A stretch of 36,242 nt of DNA, from the NCBI GenBank assembly GCA_964389735.1, contig CAYMEJ010000005.1, positions 1 through 36,242 on the forward strand, in the 5' to 3' direction. The notes beneath the pieces were generated by a model. The model saw only the letters and a program-made list of their open reading frames with translations. It ran no database searches and was not told the DNA's origin. How positions within the stretch are numbered: the stretch's first letter is position 1; the number at the start of each line of letters is the position of its first letter. Source of the DNA: JAQUVS01 sp964389735. Its GTDB lineage: Bacteria; Bacillota_I; Bacilli_A; RF39; UBA660. A program made the translations under genes and the position numbers. Shown here one piece after another: positions 16,840-25,769 of the stretch.

Positions 16840-17650
16840 AATTGCGTTTGATTTTGGCTTTTTTCAAGTTTATTGGTATTCAATCTTTATATTTTTGGCA
16901 ATGTTTGTTGCTTGTATAATAATAATGAATGAAACTAGAAAACAAAAAATAAATTCTGAATTTATGGTTAATTTATTGTTTTATGGTATTATTTTTAGTT
17001 TAATTGGTGCAAGACTTTATTATGTTTTGTTTAATCTTGATTATTATTTACAATATCCACTAGAGATATTAGAAGTATGGAATGGTGGTCTTGCTATTCA
17101 TGGTGGAATAATAGCAGGTTTTATATGGATAGTACTTTATACTAAAAAATATAAGGCTAAGACATTAAAAGTTTTAGATATATGTGCAGTTGGTTTGATT
17201 ATTGGTCAAGCAATTGGTCGATGGGGAAATTTTTTTAATCATGAGGTTTATGGAGCAATTACAACTCAAGCATCATTACAAAAATTAGGTGTACCCGATT
17301 TTATTGTTGATGAGATGTATATAAATGGTGCTTACAGGCAACCAATATTTATTTATGAATCTATTTGGAATTTAACTGGTTTTTTTGCTTTACTTATTTT
17401 TAGAAGATTTAGGTATATTAAAACTGGTCAAATAACAGGTATTTATTTGATTTGGTATGCTATAGGTAGATTCGCTTTAGAGTTTGTTAGGGATGAATCA
17501 CAATGCTTAATGTTGGGACCATTTAGGGTTGCTGTAATTGCATCAATATTATTGTTTATAATAGGAGTCTGTTTATTAATATTTTGCAAAAAGGGATCAA
17601 GATTTGATGGATTATATAAAGAAGCAGAAAAAGAGGAAATAAGATTTTAA
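16832..17650 (+). CDS. lgt: Prolipoprotein diacylglyceryl transferase
   Basis: Transfers diacylglycerol from phosphatidylglycerol to the lipobox cysteine of prolipoproteins, the first step of lipoprotein maturation, in the cytoplasmic membrane. 272 aa with about seven membrane segments. Family motifs: GARLYYVLF, the essential HGG (GGLAIHGGIIAG), the Lgt signature GRWGNFFNHEVYG, RQPIFIYES and the C-terminal GRFALEFVRDE. The start overlaps the preceding gene; AGGAGG lies about 11 nt upstream. HPr kinase, which directly precedes lgt in many Bacilli, is absent here. Confidence 0.96.
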   Translation: MDRIAFDFGFFQVYWYSIFIFLAMFVACIIIMNETRKQKINSEFMVNLLFYGIIFSLIGARLYYVLFNLDYYLQYPLEILEVWNGGLAIHGGIIAGFIWIVLYTKKYKAKTLKVLDICAVGLIIGQAIGRWGNFFNHEVYGAITTQASLQKLGVPDFIVDEMYINGAYRQPIFIYESIWNLTGFFALLIFRRFRYIKTGQITGIYLIWYAIGRFALEFVRDESQCLMLGPFRVAVIASILLFIIGVCLLIFCKKGSRFDGLYKEAEKEEIRF

Positions 17651-17676
17651 AAAAGAATTTTAGATTCTTTTTTTAT
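17649..17676 (+). terminator. Terminator of the uvrA-lgt operon
   Basis: Perfect 10-bp stem AAAAAAGAAT / ATTCTTTTTT with a 5-nt loop and T tract. The left arm begins inside the lgt TAA stop. Confidence 0.85.
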
Positions 17677-17708
17677 TGCTTTAGTGTATAATGAATGTAG
17701 GTGATATG

Positions 17709-18656
17709 ATGAAAAAGAAAGTAGTAGTATTAGGCGGAGGAACAGGTATATCTTATCTATTAAAGGGATTAAAAGATTTTCCAGTAGAAATAACTGCTGT
17801 AATATCTGTTTCTGATAATGGTAGATCAACTGGTAAATTGTGTGAAGAATTTTCTACACCTGCTGTTGGTGATATTAGACAAGTATTAACTAATTTATCC
17901 ACATTACCAAGTAATATAAAGGAAATAATGGAATATAGATTTGATACTTATAGTGATTTAAATGGTCATCCAATGGGTAATTTACTTTTAACTGCTTTAT
18001 TAAATAAAACGGGAGATTTAAAAACAAGTATTAGTTATTTAAGTACTTTGCTAGATGTTAAACATAAGGTATTACCAATATCTGAGGATTATTTAACGTT
18101 AATGGGTGAAGCAGAAGATGGTACTATATATGAGGGTGAGACACAATTAGCATCAGCCAATAAAAAATTTAAGAGAATTTTTTATAAAGAAGAACCTCAT
18201 GTATTACCTGATGTTCTTATGGCAATCAGAGAAGCTGACCTTGTTATTTTTAGTATGGGCAGTTTATATACAAGCATAATTCCGCATTTAATTTGCCAAG
18301 ATTTAGTAAATGAATTAAAACATACAAAAGCTAATATAATATATTTATGTAATGCAATGACTCAACCTGGCGAAACTGATGATTTTACTGTAAGTGATCA
18401 CTTAAAAATTATAGAAAAATATATTGGTAAAGGTGTTTTAGACGCTGCAATTGTTACTAGTACAAAAATATCAAAAGAGATGTTATCAAAATATGCAGAT
18501 GAGGAACAAAAAGATCAAGTATTAATAGATTATGATAAAATAAAAGAAATGGATATTGAAATTATTGAAGATGACTTGTTAACAACAGAAGATGGAACTA
18601 TAAAACATAATAGTTTAAAATTGAGTTCATTAGTATTTTCATATTTAATGAGGTGA
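17709..18656 (+). CDS. yvcK: YvcK-family protein (gluconeogenesis factor, 2-phospho-L-lactate transferase-like fold)
   Basis: A 315-aa cytoplasmic protein of the CofD/YvcK family, which binds UDP-sugars and is needed for growth on gluconeogenic carbon and for cell-wall homeostasis in B. subtilis. N-terminal VVVLGGGTGISYLLKGLK is the nucleotide-binding glycine loop; VSVSDNGRSTG and PAVGDIRQVL are diagnostic, as is GHPMGNLLL. The start is ATG 17709, four nt after AGGTGA; upstream in-frame ATGs at 17691 and 17706 have worse spacing. whiA follows after 4 nt, the conserved yvcK-whiA pair. The usual upstream partner rapZ is missing. Confidence 0.93.
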   Translation: MKKKVVVLGGGTGISYLLKGLKDFPVEITAVISVSDNGRSTGKLCEEFSTPAVGDIRQVLTNLSTLPSNIKEIMEYRFDTYSDLNGHPMGNLLLTALLNKTGDLKTSISYLSTLLDVKHKVLPISEDYLTLMGEAEDGTIYEGETQLASANKKFKRIFYKEEPHVLPDVLMAIREADLVIFSMGSLYTSIIPHLICQDLVNELKHTKANIIYLCNAMTQPGETDDFTVSDHLKIIEKYIGKGVLDAAIVTSTKISKEMLSKYADEEQKDQVLIDYDKIKEMDIEIIEDDLLTTEDGTIKHNSLKLSSLVFSYLMR

Positions 18657-18660
18657 TGAA

Positions 18661-19614
18661 ATGTCGTTTGCAACTAATATAAAAAATGAAATATCTAAAT
18701 TAGAAACATCTAAATTAGAAAATATAGCTGAATTATCTGGATTTATGCGTAATAATGGTAGTTATACTACTGATGAGATAAATCTTGTAACTGAGAATGC
18801 AACAGTTGCAAAAAGAGTATATTTATTAGTAAAGGATATATATGACGTAATATGTGAAACATCTACAAAAAAGAATAATCATTTTGCTAAAAATAACTTA
18901 TATTTAATAAATATAAAAGATAAAGCTGAAATAATATTAAAAGATTTATCTATTATTGATGATAATAATAATAAGTTGGAATCACCTGAGGAATATATTT
19001 TAGGTTCAGAAGAAGAAATAAGAGCTTATTTAAGAGGAAGTTTTTTGTCTAAAGGCAGTGTTAATGATCCAAAAACATCTAGATATCATTTGGAATATAT
19101 GATAGAAAATAAATCAGAAGCCAATTTTATTAATCATTTATTGAATGGATTTTTATTAAATAGCAAAGTATTAAAAAGAGATAAAGGTTATATGGTCTAT
19201 ATAAAAGAGGCAGAAAAAATAGGAGATTTTCTTAGAGTGATAAGTGCTTTTAATGCGGTTATGTATTATGAAGATATAAGAATATATAGAGATCATAAAA
19301 ATATGACTAATAGATTAAATAATTGTGAACAGGCTAATATAGATAAAATAATTGAAACCGCTAATAATCAAATAAATGATATAAATTTAATATTAGAAGT
19401 AATGGGAATGGATTTATTAGATGAAAAATTACAGGAAGTAATAAATTATAGATTAAAATATCCTGATGCTTCATTACAAGAATTAAGTGAAATAATTACA
19501 TATGAAACAAATAAAGAAATTACAAAATCTGGTCTTAATCATAGATTTAGAAAAATAAAAGAACTTGCTACAAGATTACGTGATGACAAAGGAAAAGAGA
19601 TTGAAATTATATAA
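18661..19614 (+). CDS. whiA: WhiA, DNA-binding division/sporulation regulator
   Basis: A 317-aa protein with an N-terminal LAGLIDADG homing-endonuclease-like fold lacking nuclease function (EEIRAYLRGSFLSKGSVNDP is the second, best-conserved half) and a C-terminal helix-turn-helix of sigma-region-4 type (YPDASLQELSEII, then TKSGLNHRFRKI). WhiA affects division and chromosome segregation in B. subtilis and sporulation septation in Streptomyces. RBS AGGTGATG. Its last codons form one arm of a terminator shared with the convergent clpP; the two stop codons abut with no spacer. Confidence 0.95.
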   Translation: MSFATNIKNEISKLETSKLENIAELSGFMRNNGSYTTDEINLVTENATVAKRVYLLVKDIYDVICETSTKKNNHFAKNNLYLINIKDKAEIILKDLSIIDDNNNKLESPEEYILGSEEEIRAYLRGSFLSKGSVNDPKTSRYHLEYMIENKSEANFINHLLNGFLLNSKVLKRDKGYMVYIKEAEKIGDFLRVISAFNAVMYYEDIRIYRDHKNMTNRLNNCEQANIDKIIETANNQINDINLILEVMGMDLLDEKLQEVINYRLKYPDASLQELSEIITYETNKEITKSGLNHRFRKIKELATRLRDDKGKEIEII

Positions 19615-19628
19615 TCAATCTCTTTTTT
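19593..19628. terminator. Shared bidirectional terminator built from the coding ends of whiA and clpP
   Basis: Perfect 12-bp inverted repeat AAAAGAGATTGA (19593-19604) / TCAATCTCTTTT (19615-19626), 10-nt loop, T tract on each strand. The left arm codes the last residues of WhiA; the right arm codes the last residues and stop of ClpP. Confidence 0.9.
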
Positions 19629-20196
19629 CTATTATTTTATCAACTATACCGTATTTTAGTGCTTCTTTTGAATCTAAAAAATAATCTCTTTCAGTATCTT
19701 TTTCAATAGAATCAATACTTTTACCAGTGTTATTTGCTAATATTTTATTTAAATTTTCTTTAGTTTTTAAAATTCTTTCAGCTGCTATTTTTATTTCTGT
19801 TGCTTGTCCTTGTACTCCTCCTAATGGTTGATGTATCATAACTTCAGCATTTGGCAATATATACCTTTTTCCTTTTTTACCACATGACAATAAAAATGCG
19901 GCCATACTAGCTGCTAGACCAACGCAAATTGTTGAAACATCACTTTTTACAAAATTCATAGTATCATAAATTGCCATACCACTAGAAATATTGCCACCAG
20001 GAGAATTTATATAGATACTTATGTCTTCATTACTTAATGAATCTAAATATAATAATTCAGCTATTACACTGTTTGAAATATCATCATTAATTTCTCCACT
20101 TAAAAATATTATTCTGTTTTTTAATAATCTAGAAAAAATATCATAACTTCTTTCGTTACCATTTTCTTTATCTATTACAATTGGAATCAAACTCAT
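19615..20196 (-). CDS. clpP: ATP-dependent Clp protease proteolytic subunit
   Basis: Serine peptidase that forms a 14-mer chamber and degrades proteins fed by ClpX or ClpC. 193 aa, normal length. The catalytic triad is Ser97 (LAASMAA), His122 (MIHQPLGG) and Asp171 (TERDYFL), at canonical positions. SPGGNISSGMAIYDTM precedes the catalytic strand. On the minus strand it converges on whiA without any spacer. The same neighbourhood (yvcK-whiA-...-clpP) occurs in B. subtilis. RBS AGGTGAT. I see no clear CtsR operator upstream. Confidence 0.97.
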   Translation of the reverse strand: MSLIPIVIDKENGNERSYDIFSRLLKNRIIFLSGEINDDISNSVIAELLYLDSLSNEDISIYINSPGGNISSGMAIYDTMNFVKSDVSTICVGLAASMAAFLLSCGKKGKRYILPNAEVMIHQPLGGVQGQATEIKIAAERILKTKENLNKILANNTGKSIDSIEKDTERDYFLDSKEALKYGIVDKIIEKRD

Positions 20197-20250
20197 ATAA
20201 TCACCTATATATATAATAGTGTAAAGTATTGCTATTTATTCATTCAATTA

Positions 20251-20279
20251 TTAGACAAATTGTGATACTATATTATTAT
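20251..20279 (+). promoter_or_regulatory. Sigma-A promoter of the nucleoside kinase gene
   Basis: TTAGAC (20251-20256), 17-nt spacer, TATTAT (20274-20279), 30 nt before the ATG. Confidence 0.65.
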
Positions 20280-20309
20280 ATAGGGGAATAGAATTAAAAG
20301 GGTGATACT

Positions 20310-21962
20310 ATGAAAGATAAAATCAAAGTTACTATATTTGATGAAGAAAAAGAAATTAATAAAGGAACAACATTATTAGAATTATCTAAAGATTATACTG
20401 ATAAATTCAAATATTCAATTATTTTGGCAAAAGTAGATGGTATATATAAAGAGTTAAATGAAACTATTTTAAAACCAGTAAAAATAGAATTTTGTGATTT
20501 AACAGAACGAGGAGCTAATAGAATTTATTTGAATGGTTTAGTATTTTTAGTTTCATATGCTTCAAAGATGGCATTTGGAAATTCTACAAATATTGTAGTT
20601 AATCACTCAATAGATAAGGGATTATATATTGAAATAAACAAAAATATTACTGAAAATGAAATAAATATTTTAGATAAAAAAATGAAAGAAATAGTAGAAG
20701 ATTCTATGGATATTTCTAAATTAACAGTATCTAGAATTGATGCAATTAATTATTTTAGAAAGACAAATGATACTATAAAAGAAGGAATTACGAAATATAA
20801 TACTAATACTTATGTTACTTTATATAAATTGGGACATTTATATGATTACTTTTATTCATTAATGCCTACTAACACTAATGAATTAGGGAATTTTGAATTG
20901 ACATATCTTAATGATAGAGGATTTGTCCTTAGATTTCCTACAATATATATGAATGATGGTATTAAAAAATATGAACATAGGACTAATGTTTTTAATTTAT
21001 TTAAAGAATCTCGTGATTGGGCTAAAACTATTAAATTAGAAAATGTAGTTGATTTAAATAAACTTGTTTCTAATAGTGAAATTGAGGAAATAATAAGAAT
21101 TGATGAAATAGTACAAAGTAATAAATTAATGAAAATTGCAGAAGCAATTTCAAATAACAGAAACAATATCAAAGTTGTTTTAATGGCTGGTCCTTCTTCA
21201 AGTGGTAAGACAACTACATGTAATAAATTATCAATGTATTTAAAGAGTTTTGGGTTAAGAACAATTCCTATTTCAATGGATGATTATTTTGTTGAAAGAA
21301 CAGAAACTCCAATTGATGATGATGGAAAACCAGATTTTGAAAGATTGGAAGCTATTGATTTAAGTCTTTTTAATGAAACGATAGCAAAAATTTTAAATTT
21401 TGAAGAAGTAAAAGTACCAACATATAATTTTGTTCATGGTACAAAAGAATATAAAAAGAGTATTAAAATAGATGATGGAGATATCCTATTAATAGAAGGA
21501 ATTCATGCACTAAATCCAAAAATATTGGAAAATATTCCAAGATCTAATAAAACTTTAATATATTTATCAGCTTTAACTGAGTTAAATATTGATTCTCATT
21601 CTAGAGTTAGTACTACTGATAATAGATTGTTGAGAAGAATTGTTAGAGATAATAGGACTAGAGGATATAAAGTTGAAATGACTTTGGATGCTTGGACTAA
21701 GGTAAGAGAAGGAGAAGAAAAATATATATTTCCTTATCAAGATGTGGCAGATTATACGTATAATACAGCTTTAATTTATGAATTAGGTGTATTAAAAACA
21801 TATGTAGAACCTTTACTATATTCTGTTGAGATTGATTCACCATATTATAATGAAGCTAAAAGATTAATTAATTTTTTAAGAGTGTTTTTACCAATACCAT
21901 CAGAGGTTATACCTGATGATTCAATTTTAAGAGAATTTATTGGTGGTAGTTGTTTTAAGTGA
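20310..21962 (+). CDS. Nucleoside (uridine-type) kinase with N-terminal TGS/ThrRS-like domain
   Basis: A 550-aa protein. Residues ~1-65 resemble a TGS domain (INKGTTLLELSKDY). Residues ~70-240 resemble the threonyl-tRNA synthetase editing-like region. The C-terminal ~270 residues are a P-loop kinase of the uridine kinase/phosphoribulokinase family: Walker A GPSSSGKTTT (294-303), MDDYF, the PDFERLEAID substrate region, IEGIHALNP, and RLLRRIVRDNRTRG as lid. Fusions of this form are common in Firmicutes and annotated as nucleoside or uridine kinases. The start ATG follows GGGTGAT. The 3' end contains the -35 box of the gap promoter. Confidence 0.85.
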   Translation: MKDKIKVTIFDEEKEINKGTTLLELSKDYTDKFKYSIILAKVDGIYKELNETILKPVKIEFCDLTERGANRIYLNGLVFLVSYASKMAFGNSTNIVVNHSIDKGLYIEINKNITENEINILDKKMKEIVEDSMDISKLTVSRIDAINYFRKTNDTIKEGITKYNTNTYVTLYKLGHLYDYFYSLMPTNTNELGNFELTYLNDRGFVLRFPTIYMNDGIKKYEHRTNVFNLFKESRDWAKTIKLENVVDLNKLVSNSEIEEIIRIDEIVQSNKLMKIAEAISNNRNNIKVVLMAGPSSSGKTTTCNKLSMYLKSFGLRTIPISMDDYFVERTETPIDDDGKPDFERLEAIDLSLFNETIAKILNFEEVKVPTYNFVHGTKEYKKSIKIDDGDILLIEGIHALNPKILENIPRSNKTLIYLSALTELNIDSHSRVSTTDNRLLRRIVRDNRTRGYKVEMTLDAWTKVREGEEKYIFPYQDVADYTYNTALIYELGVLKTYVEPLLYSVEIDSPYYNEAKRLINFLRVFLPIPSEVIPDDSILREFIGGSCFK

Positions 21963-21978
21963 AAAAAAAGTATATAAT
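21950..21978 (+). promoter_or_regulatory. Sigma-A promoter of gap
   Basis: TTGTTT (21950-21955), 17-nt spacer, TATAAT (21973-21978). The -35 lies in the last codons of the upstream kinase gene. Confidence 0.7.
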
Positions 21979-22009
21979 AATGTATGTAAAATAGAAAGAA
22001 GGATAGAAA

Positions 22010-23014
22010 ATGGTTAAAGTAGCAATAAACGGATTTGGAAGAATAGGAAGATTAGCATTCAGATTAATGGAAGAAGATCCAGAATTTGATGTAGTAGCAA
22101 TAAATGATTTAACAGATGCAGAACAATTAGCATATTTGTTAAAGTATGATACTAATCATGGTAATTATAGGATAAATGAAATTAGCAATAATGATGATAG
22201 TATTGTAATAGGAAATAGACAAGTTAAGGTATATGCAGAAAAAGATCCAGCAAATTTACCTTGGGGTCAATTAGATGTAGATGTAGTACTTGAATGTACT
22301 GGTATTTTTACAGATAAGGATAAAGCAATGGCACATATAAATGCAGGGGCAAAGAAAGTTATTATTTCTGCACCAGCTAAAGGTGATTTAAAGACTATTG
22401 TTTATAATGTTAATAATAATGTTTTAGATGGAACTGAACAAGTAATATCAGCAGCTAGTTGTACAACTAACTGTTTAGCACCAGTTCTTAGAATTTTGGA
22501 TTATTATTTTAAAATTGAAAAAGGATATATGACAACTGTTCATGCTTATACTAATGATCAAGCAACTCTAGATGTTCCTCATAAAAAAGGTATTAAGGCT
22601 AGACGTGGTAGAGCAGCAGCAGCAAATATTATTCCTGCATCAACTGGAGCAGCAAGTGCTATCGGGAATGTACTTCCTCAATTAAAAGGAAAACTTGATG
22701 GTTCTGCAATGAGAGTACCAGTTTCAACTGGATCAGTAATTGATTTGACTCTTGAATTACAAAAGAATACTAGTGTAGAAGAAATAAATAATGCATTTAA
22801 AGCTAATATGAATGAAACAATTAATTTTACAATGGATCCAATTGTATCTAGTGATGTTATTGGTTCAAGATATGGTGCAGTAGTAGATGGATTATCTACT
22901 AGTGTATTAGAAGTAGAGGGTAAACAATTAGTTAAAGTAGTAGCATGGTATGATAATGAAATGAGTTATACTAGTCAAATGGTTAGAACTGCAAAATATT
23001 TAATGACTAAATAG
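22010..23014 (+). CDS. gap: Glyceraldehyde-3-phosphate dehydrogenase
   Basis: Glycolytic oxidation and phosphorylation of glyceraldehyde-3-phosphate, using NAD+. 334 aa. Rossmann motif NGFGRIGR, Asp33 (AINDL) favouring NAD+ over NADP+, catalytic Cys151 in SAASCTTNC, His178 in MTTVHAYT, and WYDNEMSYTSQMV at the C-terminus. Consensus motifs are intact. RBS GAAGGAT. Own promoter and own strong terminator, so it can be expressed independently of pgk, which has a separate promoter 90 nt downstream. Confidence 0.98.
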   Translation: MVKVAINGFGRIGRLAFRLMEEDPEFDVVAINDLTDAEQLAYLLKYDTNHGNYRINEISNNDDSIVIGNRQVKVYAEKDPANLPWGQLDVDVVLECTGIFTDKDKAMAHINAGAKKVIISAPAKGDLKTIVYNVNNNVLDGTEQVISAASCTTNCLAPVLRILDYYFKIEKGYMTTVHAYTNDQATLDVPHKKGIKARRGRAAAANIIPASTGAASAIGNVLPQLKGKLDGSAMRVPVSTGSVIDLTLELQKNTSVEEINNAFKANMNETINFTMDPIVSSDVIGSRYGAVVDGLSTSVLEVEGKQLVKVVAWYDNEMSYTSQMVRTAKYLMTK

Positions 23015-23021
23015 ATAATAA

Positions 23022-23053
23022 GCAATGTATATTTTTGTATACATTGTTTTTTT
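23022..23053 (+). terminator. Intrinsic terminator of gap
   Basis: Stem CAATGTATA (23023-23031) / TATACATTG (23038-23046), 6-nt loop, followed by seven T. Confidence 0.9.
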
Positions 23054-23054
23054 G

Positions 23055-23083
23055 TTGCAAAAATATGTTATAATATTTATATA
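23055..23083 (+). promoter_or_regulatory. Probable sigma-A promoter of the pgk operon
   Basis: TTGCAA (23055-23060), 17-nt spacer, TATATA (23078-23083). A TATAAT at 23070-23075 is an alternative -10 without a good -35. Confidence 0.55.
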
Positions 23084-23105
23084 AAAATAGAATAGGGGAA
23101 AGTTT

Positions 23106-24287
23106 ATGAAAAGAACAATTAAAGAACTTAATATTGAAAATAAGAAAGTAATTATTAGATGTGATTTTAATGTTCCAATGAAAGATGGAAAAATAGTAGA
23201 TGATAATCGTATTGTTATGAGTTTAGAAACAATAAAATATGCAATTGATAAAGGTGCAAAAGTAATATTATTATCTCATTTAGGTAGAATTAAAGAAGAA
23301 AGTGATTTAGAAAAAAATAATATTAGGCCTGTTGCTGTTAGATTGGCTGAATTATTAAATAAGAAAGTAACTTTTGTTAATAAAACTAGAGGAGTAGAAT
23401 TAGAAACTGCAATTAATAATATGCAAAGTGGGGATGTACTTCTACTTCAAAATACTAGATATGAAGATTTTGAGGGTAAAAAGGAAAGTTCTAATAATGA
23501 AGAATTAGGTAAATATTGGGCTAGTTTAGGTGAGATATTTATTAATGATGCTTTTGGTACTATTCATAGAGCACATGCTTCAAATGTAGGTATTGCAACA
23601 TATTTGGAAAATGGTATCGGTTTCTTAGTAGAAAAAGAATTAAGGGCTTTAGAAGTTTTAAATAATCCAATTAGACCATATGTAGTAATATTAGGTGGTG
23701 CTAAGGTAAGTGATAAAGTTGGTGTTATAACTAATTTAGCAGAAAAAGCAGATAAAATTATTATTGGTGGAGGTATGGCATTTACTTTCTTAAAAGCAGA
23801 TAATTTAAATATTGGTAAATCATTAGTGGATGAAGAAAATATAGAGTTTTGTAAAAATATATTAATGAAATATGGTGATAAAATAGTCTTACCTGTAGAT
23901 GTTAATAGTACTACTGAATTTAATAATGATACTCCTAATAGAAATGTTAATGTTAATGAAATCTTAGATAATGAAATGGGAATGGATATTGGTGTTGAAA
24001 CCATTAATTTATATAAAGACATTTTAAAAGATGCTAAGACAGTAGTATGGAATGGTCCTTTGGGTGTTTATGAAATGGAAAAATATAGCAGAGGTACTAA
24101 AGACGTTTTAGAATTTATTACTTCATTAGATGCTCATGTAGTATTAGGTGGAGGAGATATAGTAGCTGCTGCTACAGAGTTAGGCTATAAAGATAAAGTA
24201 ACTCATGCTTCAACAGGTGGTGGAGCAACATTAGAATATTTAGAGGGTAAAACATTACCTGGACTTGAGTCAATAAAAGAGTTATAA
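23106..24287 (+). CDS. pgk: Phosphoglycerate kinase
   Basis: Transfers phosphate from 1,3-bisphosphoglycerate to ADP in glycolysis. 393 aa, normal length. Substrate-binding RCDFNVPMKDG and SHLGR lie in the N-domain, the ADP-binding GGAKVSDK in the C-domain, with NGPLGVYE and GGGDIVAAATELG near the end. It starts a run of closely spaced or overlapping genes: an acetyltransferase-like protein, a flippase-like protein, a glycosyltransferase, tpiA and a 57-aa membrane protein, ending at the terminator near 27880. Confidence 0.98.
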   Translation: MKRTIKELNIENKKVIIRCDFNVPMKDGKIVDDNRIVMSLETIKYAIDKGAKVILLSHLGRIKEESDLEKNNIRPVAVRLAELLNKKVTFVNKTRGVELETAINNMQSGDVLLLQNTRYEDFEGKKESSNNEELGKYWASLGEIFINDAFGTIHRAHASNVGIATYLENGIGFLVEKELRALEVLNNPIRPYVVILGGAKVSDKVGVITNLAEKADKIIIGGGMAFTFLKADNLNIGKSLVDEENIEFCKNILMKYGDKIVLPVDVNSTTEFNNDTPNRNVNVNEILDNEMGMDIGVETINLYKDILKDAKTVVWNGPLGVYEMEKYSRGTKDVLEFITSLDAHVVLGGGDIVAAATELGYKDKVTHASTGGGATLEYLEGKTLPGLESIKEL

Positions 24288-24288
24288 A

Positions 24289-24738
24289 ATGAGTAAGTTA
24301 AAAATATTATTAGCAAAAAGAGAAGATAAGGAACAAATTAGCTTAATTGGAAGAAACGTTGATAGGTTACCCACTTCTGTATTTGATTGGTATAATTCAG
24401 AATATGAAGATGATAAATCTCAATTTGAAGTAAATGAAATGATTTTTTTTGTAGAAGATGATATAATAAATGGGATTGGTTATATAAATGGTTATTTAGA
24501 TTCAAAGTCTTGTAATTTAAATTTAGAAACATTTATTGATTCTGATAAAACAAAAAAAGAAATGGTAGAAAAAAGTACAGATTATGTATTTAATACATTA
24601 AATATGGATACTGTTAATTTTATTGTTAAAAATAAAGATAAAGATTTAATGAGCTTTATGATTAATAGTAACTATGAATTAATAGATAATACAAATGATT
24701 TTAATACTTTTGTAAAAGATAATCCAAAAGGATTGTAG
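24289..24738 (+). CDS. Hypothetical protein, possible GNAT-like fold, 149 aa
   Basis: Starts one base after the pgk stop. A soluble acidic protein. The pattern KILLAKREDKEQISLI (beta strand, then helix), a central pair of strands (MIFFVEDDIINGIGYINGYL) and a late strand-helix-strand with NSNYELIDN resembles the layout of an acetyltransferase, but the acetyl-CoA-binding Gly loop is not evident. I therefore treat the fold as a suggestion only. Its place in the glycolytic operon may reflect a role there or simply shared expression. Confidence 0.6.
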   Translation: MSKLKILLAKREDKEQISLIGRNVDRLPTSVFDWYNSEYEDDKSQFEVNEMIFFVEDDIINGIGYINGYLDSKSCNLNLETFIDSDKTKKEMVEKSTDYVFNTLNMDTVNFIVKNKDKDLMSFMINSNYELIDNTNDFNTFVKDNPKGL

Positions 24739-24752
24739 TTAGGTGAATGAAC

Positions 24753-25769
24753 ATGAAAAATTTAAAAAGAAACAGTATAATAATTTTATTAATAACACTA
24801 GTTGTATTATTCTTTGTAATGAAGGATGATTTTTCTAGTATTGTAGATTTATTAGTTGGTGCTAATATGTTTTGGATTTTTGTTGCATTACTATTTAGTT
24901 TTCTTTTTATATTTTTTGATTCACTTTGTTTTTATGGCATTGCAAAAGAATATAGTAAAAAGTATAAGTTTAAGAATGCTTTGAGATTAATTACAATAAC
25001 TAAATTTTTTAATGGTATTACACCTTTTTCTACAGGCGGACAACCAATGCAAGTATATATGTTGAAAAAGGAAGGATTTAGGATTACAAAATCTACAAAT
25101 ATAATAATTCAAAACTTTATTTTATATCAAGCTGCTCTTGTATTAATGGGAGTTATCGCTTTAGTATTAAATTATCAATTTGATATATTAAAAGATGTTG
25201 ATTTATTGAATCAATTAATAACATTAGGATTTATTATTAATTTCTTAGTTATGGTCGTATTAATAATAATTAGTTTTAGTGAGAAGTTTAATAAGTTTAT
25301 AATAAATAAAATGATTACTATTTTAAATAAATTAAAAATAGTAAAAGATAAGGAAAAAGCACTAGAAAAATGGACAGAAAGATGTGAAGATTTCTATGAA
25401 GGTGCTACATATTTAAGAAAAAACAAAAAAGTATGTATTTTTGGTGTATTGTATGAGATGTTATCATTATTTTCTCAATATTTAACACCGATATTTGTTG
25501 TTTTAGCATTTAATGGTAAAACAGACTTAACTGTTATGAATACATTTGTAGCGTCTGCTTATGTCGCAATATTAGGTTCATTTGTTCCACTTCCTGGTGG
25601 AAGTGGTGGAGTTGAATATGGATTTATGCAATTTTTTGGTAACTTCTTAAAATCAGCAACATTATCAGCAACATTATTAATTTGGAGATTTGTTACATAC
25701 TATATACCTATGGTTGTAGGAGCAATAGTATTTAATGTTTCTAAAGGAGATGATAACGTATGCGAATAG
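24753..25769 (+). CDS. Lysylphosphatidylglycerol synthase TM-region/UPF0104-type membrane protein (flippase-like)
   Basis: A 338-aa polytopic membrane protein with about eight segments, of the family that includes the MprF flippase domain and YbhN. Signatures: FFNGITPFSTGGQPMQVYMLKKEG after the third segment and LGSFVPLPGGSGGVEYG before the last pair. The lysyl-transferase domain of MprF is absent, so lipid translocation is the more likely role. ATG 24753 is 6 nt after AGGTGA. It overlaps the following glycosyltransferase by 10 nt, suggesting that the glycosyltransferase makes a lipid that this protein moves. That link is inference. Confidence 0.8.
   Translation: MKNLKRNSIIILLITLVVLFFVMKDDFSSIVDLLVGANMFWIFVALLFSFLFIFFDSLCFYGIAKEYSKKYKFKNALRLITITKFFNGITPFSTGGQPMQVYMLKKEGFRITKSTNIIIQNFILYQAALVLMGVIALVLNYQFDILKDVDLLNQLITLGFIINFLVMVVLIIISFSEKFNKFIINKMITILNKLKIVKDKEKALEKWTERCEDFYEGATYLRKNKKVCIFGVLYEMLSLFSQYLTPIFVVLAFNGKTDLTVMNTFVASAYVAILGSFVPLPGGSGGVEYGFMQFFGNFLKSATLSATLLIWRFVTYYIPMVVGAIVFNVSKGDDNVCE

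Noticed and set aside
17687..17692. TATAAT before yvcK as its promoter
   Set aside because: No -35 at proper spacing, and the predicted transcript start would fall on the RBS; yvcK may still have another promoter, which I could not identify.
23564..24022. Long antisense frames such as those opposite pgk, the transporter (4441-4878), tpiA and the kinase
   Set aside because: They lie fully inside strongly supported genes, lack RBS and recognisable domains, and follow from AT-rich codon usage.
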